From NCBI RefSeq assembly GCF_047663525.1, contig NC_092611.1, positions 7,601,001-7,665,000 on the forward strand: DNA of 64,000 bases. The letters run 5' to 3'. The position numbers and the translations under genes are program-made. A model generated the notes under the pieces. That model had not been told where the DNA came from, searched no databases, and was given only the letters and a program-made list of their open reading frames with translations. Source of the DNA: Anas platyrhynchos (lineage: Eukaryota > Chordata > Aves > Anseriformes > Anatidae). This document shows positions 53,201-60,900 of the stretch, in pieces (position 1 is the first letter of the stretch; the number at the start of each line of letters is the position of its first letter).

Positions 53201-53541
53201 GTTACAGAGGCTCAAGCCCCTTACTAGTACATTGTCTAAAAGTGCTGCCCTTTTTAAACAAAAACACACATTCCTAAAGGAGTCTGTTCGACCACCACTT
53301 CTAAAAAACGATTCCAGATATTAAAAGATCTCTGGCCATCAACCTGCTAATAACCAAAGCAGCGAGAAAAGCACCAAACGACACTGAAATTGGAGTTTTC
53401 CATAAAAGTTTTTTCTTTGCAAACCCGTTTAGCTCATCAGGAATGAATTTCAGTCGCGCAGAGAGGGCGCATGGAAGTTACATTAAACACTGAACACCAA
53501 AAAGCCAACCTACCTAAAAAGAGGATGGAAAGTGCAGACAT
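11412..53541 (-). CDS. CLMP: CLMP, CXADR-like membrane protein (7 coding exons, 371 aa)
   Basis: Type I membrane adhesion protein of the CTX/CAR immunoglobulin subfamily, located at epithelial tight junctions. Loss in humans causes congenital short bowel. Joining 28+158+202+168+123+142+295 nt gives 371 codons plus stop, against 373 in human. Order of parts: signal peptide MSALSILFLASCSVWLAEA; V-type Ig domain with Cys35 and Cys111; C2-type domain with the four cysteines of the CTX family (137, 153, 208, 219); helix about 231-252 (IGMIAGAVCGVVVGLALLFL); stop-transfer RRKEKKR; acidic EEEEAPNEIR; Ser-rich tail SSSSSGSRSSRSG; C-terminus SRAFQTV as in human. Likely N-glycosylation sites are N30 (NVT), N186 (NIS) and N197 (NLT). 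Exon 1 was assigned because its 28 nt end in phase 1, as required by exon 2, and complete a good signal peptide. CXADR and ESAM are ruled out by the tail. Confidence 0.96.
11707..13169 (-). other. CLMP intron 6
   Basis: A 1.46-kb intron. It contains poly(T) at 12,918-12,931 (plus strand) and no recognisable gene or transposon. Confidence 0.9.
13170..13311 (-). CDS. CLMP: CLMP exon 6 (residues 227-274, transmembrane segment)
   Basis: The exon is 142 nt between acceptor GGACAACAG and donor TCAG|GTAACG. It codes for AQNIGMIAGAVCGVVVG, LALLFLVVRLTI, RRKEKKR and YEEEEAPNEIR. The membrane helix contains one Cys (239). Confidence 0.96.
13312..14946 (-). other. CLMP intron 5
   Basis: A 1.6-kb intron. 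I see no gene, RNA structure or transposon in it. Confidence 0.9.
14947..15069 (-). CDS. CLMP: CLMP exon 5 (residues 186-227, second half of C2 domain)
   Basis: The exon is 123 nt between acceptor CCTGTTTCAG and donor CAGC|GTGAGT. It codes for NISNPGQVLLKNLTQMS, then GLYQCIATNEAGQESC and VVQVTVQ. Cys208 and Cys219 complete the two disulfides of the domain. Confidence 0.95.
15413..15580 (-). CDS. CLMP: CLMP exon 4 (residues 130-186, first half of C2 domain)
   Basis: The exon is 168 nt, phase 1 at both ends, between acceptor TTTCTTATAG and donor GTCA|GTAAGT. It codes for KPSKPKCWLEGELSEGK, the LSLQC strand and YRWQRINEEDE to SRV. Cys137 and Cys153 are the CTX-family cysteines. Confidence 0.95.
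15581..16435 (-). other. CLMP intron 3
   Basis: An 855-nt intron. Near its 3' end is the C12T21 tract at 15,638-15,670, read as A21G12 in the transcript. Nothing else was recognised. Confidence 0.9.
15638..15670. repeat. Homopolymer junction C12T21 in CLMP intron 3
   Basis: A run of 12 C is followed by 21 T on the plus strand. In the CLMP pre-mRNA it is A21G12, ending 57 nt before the exon 4 acceptor, just upstream of the likely branch-point zone. Confidence 0.9.
16436..16637 (-). CDS. CLMP: CLMP exon 3 (residues 63-130, rest of V-domain)
   Basis: The exon is 202 nt between acceptor GCCCCACAG and donor GTAG|GTAAGA. It codes for VITYSGGRVYDDLNEEQKG to RITLKVV. It contains the DAGNYIC motif typical of the V-set F strand (Cys111). 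Confidence 0.95.
16638..17400 (-). other. CLMP intron 2
   Basis: A 763-nt intron containing a (TC)n-T35 tract near its 5' end. Nothing else was recognised. Confidence 0.9.
17221..17270. repeat. (TC)n followed by T35 in CLMP intron 2
   Basis: TCTCTCTCTC is followed by about 35 uninterrupted T on the plus strand. It is poly(A) in the transcript, starting about 130 nt after the exon 2 donor. It is likely to be length-variable. Confidence 0.9.
17401..17558 (-). CDS. CLMP: CLMP exon 2 (residues 10-62, signal peptide end and V-domain start)
   Basis: The acceptor is TCTCTTTCAG|CTTCC and the donor GCG|GTAGGT. It codes for (A)SCSVWLAEA, then QTEFKRVAEENVTLPCHHR and the region to ETVQKA. Signal cleavage is likely after AEA19. 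Cys35 is the first V-domain cysteine and N30 is a glycosylation sequon. Confidence 0.92.
18331..18410. other. Three consecutive perfect hairpins in CLMP intron 1
   Basis: Three exact inverted repeats lie side by side. GAATCAG/CTGATTC (7-bp stem, 4-nt loop) is at 18,331-18,348. TATAGATCT/AGATCTATA (9 bp, 2-nt loop) is at 18,356-18,375. TACCAGAGCCC/GGGCTCTGGTA (11 bp, 11-nt loop) is at 18,378-18,410. They lie about 0.8 kb upstream of CLMP exon 2, in a stretch (about 18,120-18,430) that is richer in CpG than its surroundings. Function unknown. Confidence 0.7.
20143..20167. other. Isolated 8-bp hairpin in CLMP intron 1
   Basis: GTCTCACT and AGTGAGAC flank a 9-nt loop. An isolated stem of this size is expected by chance several times in a window this long, so it is recorded only as a sequence feature. 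Confidence 0.4.
29225..29540 (-). mobile_element. CR1 LINE fragment, antisense
   Basis: Blocks such as ATCATCTTTGTGGCCCTTAG, TATGGTCTCACCACTGC, GGATCACCTCCCATGACCTG and GCGGCCCAGGATGCTGTTGG follow the order of the CR1 3' region read in reverse complement. The copy is diverged and has internal gaps. Confidence 0.75.
30015..30150 (+). mobile_element. CR1 LINE fragment, sense
   Basis: GTGGAATCAGCATCCTTGGA, then TCCTGGGCAGCCTGATGTAAG and GCCTCCAGCCATCC, match in order the 3' untranslated part of CR1 elements. The copy is old and diverged. Confidence 0.65.
33689..33736. repeat. Three tandem copies of a 16-bp unit TTTTAATGTCANNNNN
   Basis: TTTTAATGTCA begins at 33,689, 33,705 and 33,721, giving an exact 16-bp period with a variable 5-bp tail. 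The spacing is about one and a half helical turns. Confidence 0.8.
37060..37222 (+). mobile_element. CR1 LINE 3' end, sense
   Basis: The sequence runs through GGAGAAGTGGAGGAGCCACC, ATCCTGGAGGTATTTAAGAG, GGTAATGGTTGGATTTGATC and AATGATCCTATGATTCTATGA. This is the CR1 3' UTR ending in the typical ATTCTATGA repeat, without a poly(A) tail. It is the best-preserved copy here. Confidence 0.9.
37542..37640 (-). mobile_element. CR1 LINE 3' end, antisense
   Basis: TATAGAATCATTTAGCTCAG, followed by AAAAGACTTAAATGATGATC, is the CR1 3' terminus in reverse complement. It lies tail to tail with the sense copy ending at 37,222. The far boundary is uncertain. Confidence 0.75.
37890..38155 (+). mobile_element. 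CR1 LINE fragment, sense (internal 3' region)
   Basis: GGGGCTGGAGCACCTCTCCT, ACGAGACAGGCTAGGGGAGT, AGAGAAGACTCTGAGGAGAC and CCTTCCAGTGCCCAAAGGGG are in CR1 order. The ATTCTATGA end is missing, so the copy is broken on its right side. Confidence 0.85.
40855..40876. repeat. Poly(G) tract, 22 G
   Basis: Twenty-two consecutive G follow CATC and precede AAGATG on the plus strand (poly(C) in the CLMP transcript). Such runs are prone to quadruplex formation and sequencing error. Confidence 0.9.
41574..41596. repeat. (AAAT)n microsatellite
   Basis: About six AATA units in tandem within CLMP intron 1. Confidence 0.85.
45930..45947. repeat. Poly(A) run in CLMP intron 1
   Basis: About 18 A on the plus strand. 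A matching poly(T) run lies 200 bp to the left at about 45,726-45,740. There is no flanking element to suggest a retrocopy. Confidence 0.8.
47044..47067. repeat. Poly(C)-poly(T) junction in CLMP intron 1
   Basis: About 13 C are followed by about 11 T, the same arrangement as the tract at 15,638. A weaker relative lies at about 59,084-59,102. Confidence 0.85.
53514..53541 (-). CDS. CLMP: CLMP exon 1, coding part (signal peptide residues 1-10)
   Basis: ATG-TCT-GCA-CTT-TCC-ATC-CTC begins the 28-nt coding part, which ends TTTTTAG|GTAGGT. It encodes MSALSILFL plus one base of Ala10. The length and phase 1 end fit exon 2 exactly. The start context GGA-ATG-T has a purine at -3. Human CLMP has the same arrangement, beginning MSLLLLLLL. 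The 5' UTR lies to the right; its start is unknown. Confidence 0.88.
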
Positions 53542-54000
53542 TCCGTCTCCAGGCAAGAGGGGGACTTTTCCTCCCTTTTTCTTCCTTTCTCCCAGGAACA
53601 GCAGGCAGACCTGCACAGGATTCAAAGGAACGCCTCTGGAATGCACCGAGTGTAATTGCATCCATGTGCCAGAAAAATAACCAACTTCACTCTTTCTTCC
53701 CTTCTGCTATTCATCTCCTTGTCCATATTCCATCCAAATTCAGCGAGAGCTTTTAGATCTGCGGCTGGTAATTCAGGCCCTTGAGTTTGTGGACGAGGAG
53801 AGAGGCAGTGCAGCAAGGAGTTCACATCTCCAGCAGCATAGAACAATTTTGCATGTCTGAAAAGAAAAGGAGAGAAGCAGGGGAAAACACTGTGCTCAAT
53901 GTTCACCACATGGCTGCCTCCCAGAAGAGCCCCTCCCTACCATCAGCTGGGATTAATAGTGAAGACCAGTCATGTGGGTGAGGTAAAGCTAACTTCTAGC
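53542..54000 (-). promoter_or_regulatory. CLMP: CLMP 5' UTR and putative proximal promoter
   Basis: This is sequence upstream of the CLMP start codon. There is no CpG island and no clear TATA box. A pyrimidine-rich stretch at 53,568-53,592 is purine-rich in the transcript. An upstream ATG at 53,661-53,659 is in frame with the CLMP start and no stop codon intervenes. Another ATG overlaps it in a different frame four bases earlier. The transcription start cannot be set from sequence. Confidence 0.45.
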
Positions 54001-57000
54001 AATAATATATATATTTACCTTTGGGGGAGAAACAAGAGGATTTCTCTAGTGTCAAAACAGTTAAGTTTGGAGGCAGTAAAATTCAGCATGGAAAAAAGAA
54101 TCCGATTCGTCACTCAAGGGCTGGAGACAGACTCTCTCGGAAAAAGCACACATGCTCTGCGGAGTTATAAACACTCACGTATATACATTTTATACACACT
54201 ATATCTTTGTAGATAGTAAGCTACAGAATTAAAGCTTTTAGTCTTACTGGAAGGATTTCTCCTGTCTGGTTTATTATTTTCTCTTTGAATAAATCTGAGT
54301 TTCTAGGATAGAAAAATCCTAAAAATTCATTTAATCACACATTTTATTGGTTCTTACCCAACTAGCAAAAGGGCCAAATCAAGCAAACATTGTATATCTA
54401 CATTTAGTGACCCCTCTGGATACAATTCATAAGGGATACCCTCAAAGGCATTTTAAACCCGAGCAGCCTCCCTTCAGCCTCACACTAGTGCAGTCAGTAA
54501 GCAAGCTTAAAAAGCCAGCTTAAATATACCATATTTTCTGCCATTGCTGCAGTTCAGAGAAAACTCTATTTCCATAAGAAGGATAAAATTTAATAGAGTC
54601 GAGTTCACAGATGGTTTTGACCGTCTACAGAGCCGAAACAGGCGGAATTGAACTTTTTTAATGCCTCGCTAACATTTCTAAATCATCCTGCTCACAGCGA
54701 GGCCATGGAAGCAGTGTTTGACATGTGCACATATGTGCCACTGTTCCGATCTACAGCACTTCACACATACAGGTCGTGCTTACACCTTTACTTCCACATA
54801 CCCTGGGATACATCTGCTTTTCCGAAAAGCAAAGCACTCCCAGCTAGTCCACTTGGGTATCAACAGAGTAACACAAACACCACAGGGGCTGTAAAACCAA
54901 CCAAGTGTCTGAGTAAGCATTCGGGTGGCTGTCTTGTGCTGACCTGTGCTGCCACAGCTTTGCAAATCCCAGGACCCTAACTAGATGATTTAAACACGCT
55001 GAGGTGCATCTATACAAGCAGCAACTGTACATTTTCTAAGCACAGGCACACTCACACAGCAATGTCCAAAATGCACAGCTGCTTGCAAATCAAGTTGACC
55101 CACCTTGTGCAACTTGGGACTGAAGGAAAGCTTTGAAGATAAAAATCCTCTGCTTCAGGAGCACTTATGAACATATCTGTAGGAGGACAAGCAGGACATA
55201 TGCAAGGTTGCTAGCCTGGAGCTTGCAAGCTCTGACTTCAGTCTCAGGCTCTCTTAGTAGCTCCCTGGGCAAGACCATCACCATTTAGTTTCTAAATGGG
55301 TATCCCTGTAAAATCAGAGTCAGCACGCTGCTCTCCCTCTTCAGGGATGAAAAAGACAGCATCATTAAGTCCACAGTGAAGGGTACTATGTTTAGAAGCT
55401 CTATGGGCCTTCATTATCTTGGCTCTTTGTTACCATACAAGCTTTTCAAGCATTCACTGGAAGATGGGAAGCATTGCCACCCCAGACGAAGTGAGACTTG
55501 AGATTCAGGTAAATACCATTAGAGAGAAATAATATGGATAAAACTTATCTTTCTACATTCTGTTTCATTAAACAGCATCCTTTTATCCTTCCTAATTCAC
55601 ACATAGAAGCAATGACCCAACTCCTCCTCTCCAAAACAGCTGTTCTCTGTAACAGTAAGTGTTTTAGACAGCGTATTTAACTAATGCAGGTGAAGGTAAC
55701 AGCTCCTACGGAGCATCTTTATCTGCATCATCTGCCATAGCATTGGAGCTGGATTCCTTCAGAGCATCTCCCACACCCTTGACCAAACAGGCTGCTTGCT
55801 TTCAAACAGTTGACTGGCTCTGAGAGACCATCATTGATTTTCAGTGCAGAACACAAATCAATGGAGAAGAGTGCATTTAATCCTTTCCTCTGCTTTCCAG
55901 AAGCCAAGCAACACCGAGCTTGTCTCTCTGCATTTCAAATCTGACAGAAGATGTCCCAAGCTATGCTGTGAACACCCAGCATGCTGCTTTGCTTTAATAG
56001 AATCAATGCAGCACGAACCAAGGCAGAGAGAAGTGGTGACACCCTGCATTTGCTGCCTCGCCTGCACAGAAACTGCTCAGAAAAAAACTATGTTTTGGGG
56101 TTCAGTGGGGATTCTCCCTCTGGTGTTCATAGCCCTTACGGCAAGGTATCTTGCTCGTCTGTGTAACAGCAGTGACAGGCTAGCAAGGGCTGATGTAGGT
56201 ATGTAGAAGCACAACCATACCCCTTACACCAGCACAGCCTCTCTCAAGAAATTGCTGACTGCCTGGAGGTTACATAGGTTTTGTCTATAACAGGTTCTTT
56301 TATTTTAATCCCCAGAAGGGGATAATCCTTCTAGAAGGCTCATGAATGATTTCACCTGTTCCTATACAGTGCTAGCACAGCATGGAAGATATCTATCATG
56401 TGTTTCTCAGCAGGGAGAGAAAACAGGGCAGTAGAGAAACTGCTGTTTGTTGTCATGAGCATTAAGGAAAAACACTCGGTAAACAGAGCTGTTTCCAGGG
56501 TTCCTGCACTGCTTTTAACAGGCCACAGCTTTTAAGTCTGGGGTAGGTCCAGATTAAAATAGCTGCATACAAAACACCTGTAGAAACCCTACAAGTCCCA
56601 CACTAGCCTTTTCATTATCTTCCCTAGTGACTTCTCAGTTTCAGCACCTTTCACATTTGCATCAATCCTACCAGGCAAGTATGCTCCCTCAAACCCTAGA
56701 TCCTGCCAGGCTCTTCCTAGCTCATTCCTGTACTGGTTGAAGCATGTGGAGGGGACCCTCTCCTAACCTTTTTTCTTTTTAAAATGTCGGGTTATTCTTT
56801 TCACGTGGTTACTCCTAACTCCAGGGAAATAACCCCTTGAGGTGCTTCACTGCAGAGCCATATGCTGTATTCCAGGAGTCAAGTGGTGCTGCATGCACCC
56901 AGCAGCAGCTCTAACACCAGAAGAAAAAAAAAAAAAAAAAAGTAAAAAAGAAAAAAGAAGTTCTGCTTGGACATTAAAAAAAAGTGAAAAGTAAAGAATC

Positions 57001-57900
57001 CAGCTCTTCTCACCTTTCTTTTCTACTTCTTCCTCCAGGAGTGTTATTACATAGCAGGAGCAAAGGCTATCCCTACTCAGCCACTCTCTTGTATTGATTC
57101 TTTTAGCCTGTTCTCCGAGACTCCCAATATAAGCTTAAGTGATTTAAACAATTTATTGGGACAGCCAGTAGAAAGACAGTGCTCATCCATAAGGATGCCC
57201 AGAAAGGCACTTTAAAACTCCAGAGCAAAGCTGTGCTGCATTCAGCTTCTGGCTTTGAAATTTTAAAATGTACAAAAATGCACTTCACCAAAGGAAAGGT
57301 AAGCCACACAGGCAAACCAGGCTCCAAGTAGCAGAGCTCAAAACAGATAAGAAAGAATACTAGGGCAGAAAATAAAATCATTCACGTAAGCTTCTTTTCA
57401 CAATAGTCTGCCGTTAAAAAGGTTGCTTCATACCACATCAGTACTCAGATATTTACTTACAAACTAGTTGTTTAAGAGTCTCCATCTCTCATGCAGGCTT
57501 CAATAATTGATCATAAAAGCACCATTAGTCATTTAATATTGGTGAAAAGCGTCACTTCAACAAGCCTCACTGTCAGTAAGTGCATCTCTGACTGATAAAC
57601 AAGCAACCAGAAAGCTTCTTCGAACTCTAGCTATTTTTGAAACATCTCAGGCCATGCAATTTATTGCTCCAACATTCACTTATTTATTATTTTTACATGA
57701 ACACACACTTATTACTATTTAGATAGTCTTACCTGTGTAAGACTATAACTAAATTTAATGTTTAGCTGAGCAGAAAATAAGGGTTTTTGCACCCAAAAAG
57801 CATTAATTTAAACTTTATTAGCTTTATATTGATAGCAAGGTGGCCAGCAGCTGAGCACAATGTGAACTGCTTACATTGCCATCATTGACTTTAAAGTAAA
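54001..57900. other. Region upstream of CLMP exon 1, A+C-rich plus strand
   Basis: No gene or transposon was recognised. The composition resembles CLMP intron 1 (plus strand A+C-rich). It contains a poly(A)-rich stretch at 56,925-56,960. It may be intergenic, or may hold an untranslated upstream exon of CLMP. Confidence 0.5.
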
Positions 57901-57915
57901 GGATAAAATAGGTCC

Positions 57916-57957
57916 AAATATATTATATATATATTTTATATATATATATATATATAA
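57916..57957. repeat. (TA)n microsatellite
   Basis: An imperfect TATATA tract of about 40 bp in an AT-rich stretch. It coincides with the point where base-strand asymmetry changes sign. Confidence 0.9.
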
Positions 57958-60900
57958 ATGTAAGGAATGCTGGATTTTATTCAGTTTCCTCTGAAACATT
58001 TACCAGTGAAACACCATGCCTTAATTTCCCATCAGTGGGATTGGATACTTGGCAAGTGAATTGTATCTACTATCTAGAGGTGTGAAGCCTATGAGATGAA
58101 AAGGGATGGTCAGAACACAACTTAAAAAAGCAAGAGAGAAGGGTATTTGGTTTCTGAAGTGGAAGAATTAAGGTGAATTTTACTTTTAAGTGTGTATCTG
58201 TTTGTAAGTGCTTTCATATATTTATGCATTTAGTTTTGATGTGTGTTTTTAACATATGTGTATTTATGTTGGTAGAAAGTATAAGCAAGCTAGCTAGAAA
58301 AAAAGAATGTGAAAGTAATAGATAAGAAAGAAGAAAGAAACAGTTGTTTATAGTGCAAGGTAATTAAAATGTTATTTCTTTAAATATTTTTTATATAAAA
58401 TTTAATTTGTTTAGGAAATGCTTTCAATGTAAAGATTGATTTATTTTTTTTTTTAAATTGTTTTCTTTAAAAAAGAAGTTGGAAGGATTTTATTTTCATT
58501 ATTGGCTTGCCTGTACCAACAAAGATCAAAGATGCAGAGGTATATGATATATCTTATGATAATGCTATAGGTAACGTGTAAGTAGCTCTTCTATAAGCTA
58601 GAAAAAGTAAGTAAATAACAGCAAATAAAGTTAAGTACAATTTCTAGATTAAGTACAATTTCTGTGAGTAGGGGCATGATTTGAACACACAAAGTCAACT
58701 TTGAAATAAATGTAGTATAGGAAAAAATGCTAGGGAAGGATTGGGTGAGATTGATTGTGTTGTGTTCTGCCTAAGCCTTTGCTTAGGGAGGCTTACATAG
58801 TTCTGGTTTATTTTTAAAACAACCCTTCTGTGTGTTAATATTTGAGTTTTGACTGGGCTTTTTTGTGTTGGCATGGCTCTTCACAGGAGAAGCTCCTGCA
58901 TTTGTGAAGCTATTAATGGAGGAAGACAGGTATACAGCTCTTGTTTTTCTCTTCCCAGCAGATAGCTGCTGCCCTGGAGTAGGGATAGCAAGTACGTTGG
59001 CACATTGCAGTTGATAGATATCACTAAGCTTTTAAGCTAGCCCTGCTACTGACCTCTGAAGTGATATTCAGCACAGTGCTCTCCCCCTCCCCCCTTTTTT
59101 TTCTTGTACCAATTTTACACAGCACAGTATCTATGCAGCTCCTACCAATCTCAATTCCAGCTGGAGCCTTCAGATGTTGTAGAATGTAAACCAGAAATCT
59201 GTTTGCTGAGTACTATCACAGTATGGAACATGGTGCTAATTCTGAGTGTAAATTCTTTCAGGGATAGATAAAACAATGTGAATCCAAAATTTGCTCAGAT
59301 GCTTAGAAGCAAAACAAAGCAATAATGTTTACTGTAACTGAACAGATAGAAAGTCAATACTGTAAAACAGATTTTTTTTTTAATTGACTTTAAATCATGG
59401 TCCTGTAGCACCCATAAGTAGACTTCCAGAATTTCCTGCATCTATTTTCTACATTCCAGAGTCTCTTATTCCTTAAGTGGATTGGAAATAAGAAGGTTTA
59501 TTATAAGCACCATTTGGACTCTAAAAATTTTCTTCTTCAAAGGTCTCCATAAAGAATAGCAAAGATTAAGCCTGACTTGCAGAAACATTAAGGAGTTTCT
59601 CTTACTCAAGGAACAAATGTTTACAACTTTTTAAAATGGAAATGTTGGAAGTGTGCTTTCTTTTAACACCTTGAATATGAATATCAGTACTGCTTTTTAA
59701 TAATCATATGCTCTAGAATAGCAAGATACTCTAATGTACTCTACTGCTTCTGAACTGCTTTCAGGTAACTTTTGTCCATGTACTTCAGCCCTTTTATGCT
59801 TTCTTTTGTTAATAAACAACTAGATTGAAGCTTACATTCTTGACTGCTTCCATTGTATGATGTAGCTTGTATGACACAGTATTGCTGTCTGCCTGCATAA
59901 AAGCAGGTCTTCCGTTTATCTTGGTTAGCAGAATGTTGACAGTTTAGGCTAGAAAGGAAGGTTTTCCTCTCAGTATTAGAAGAGATTAGTTAGAAGTGCT
60001 GACTTGAGAAAGAAAAATCTTTTTTTTAAAAAAAAAAAAATGTGTGTGGGGGAGAATGCTTTGTCAATTTTCCTTTATATGTGTTTATGAATGCTTGACA
60101 GTGAACTTCAAGTGGCTGAATACAGTTGACAGGGCAATCTAGGAATAGCTATGCTGAGACAAACTGCTAGTCCCAAACCACAGTCTGCTTCTCTTGTACT
60201 TCTCGTTTACTCACCCTTGAAGAAGGGGAGAGGGGGAGCAGCAGGTCATTTCAATGTCAAAATGGTCACTATTTCTGCCTCCATGCTATCTTCACTTCTG
60301 CTCCTTTACAGCTACCACCAGTTTGTTAGCAACAGAGAGTCCCATGCAAGTGTTTAACAATTGGGTAAGATCTTTTGTGACCCAAAGGAAAAGGGAAGAT
60401 TTGTACCAAACCAGAGAAGGAAATGAAACAGCTTATCTTAGAAATTGCTCTCAGCTATTAATCTTGTCATTAGGGATCATGACATGTGTAAAATTGGATT
60501 TTTTGGCTACTGTTAAATACCTAACCCAGTTGCTAAAAATTTGTGACATCATGCAGTGGCTGTTTTCAGGACCACAGGAAATAAATATGAAAACTTAACC
60601 CAACTGCTTAGTGGGTGCACTAACCCCACAGATTGTTACAATGACCTGTCACAGCAGGGGTAAAAAGGCTGAAATTAAAATAATCAGTGGAGACTTGTGG
60701 GCTTAGTTTTAAAAAACATTTTTTTAGGTCTGGGTTAAAAAATACTGTGAAGTGAAGATGACATCGGGGTAATGTGGTTTTGAATGGCAGCCAATCGGTT
60801 GAAAGCAGGGGTCAGGCAGAAGCTTTCTGTCCCTGGGGCTTTTGGTTGAGTCCTTACTAATACAGAGTTCACTTAGAGTATGTGGAAACTTAAAAGCCTG

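Larger units (their letters stand above)
17559..53513 (-). other. CLMP intron 1 (about 36 kb)
   Basis: The giant first intron between the signal-peptide exon and exon 2, as in the mammalian gene. It is mostly unique sequence of moderate GC, A+C-rich on the plus strand. It carries several CR1 LINE fragments, homopolymer runs and short tandem repeats, listed separately. No nested gene was recognised. The longest open frames inside (up to about 180 codons) show no family motifs. Confidence 0.85.

Noticed and set aside
53437..53661. Treating the 74-codon minus-strand frame at CLMP exon 1 as a separate small gene
   Set aside because: It reads through the splice donor at 53,513 into the intron. 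Its useful part is the CLMP signal-peptide exon and possible 5' extension.
60254..60598. Plus-strand frame of 114 codons followed by AATAAA
   Set aside because: No similarity to a known protein; the AATAAA is expected by chance in AT-rich DNA.
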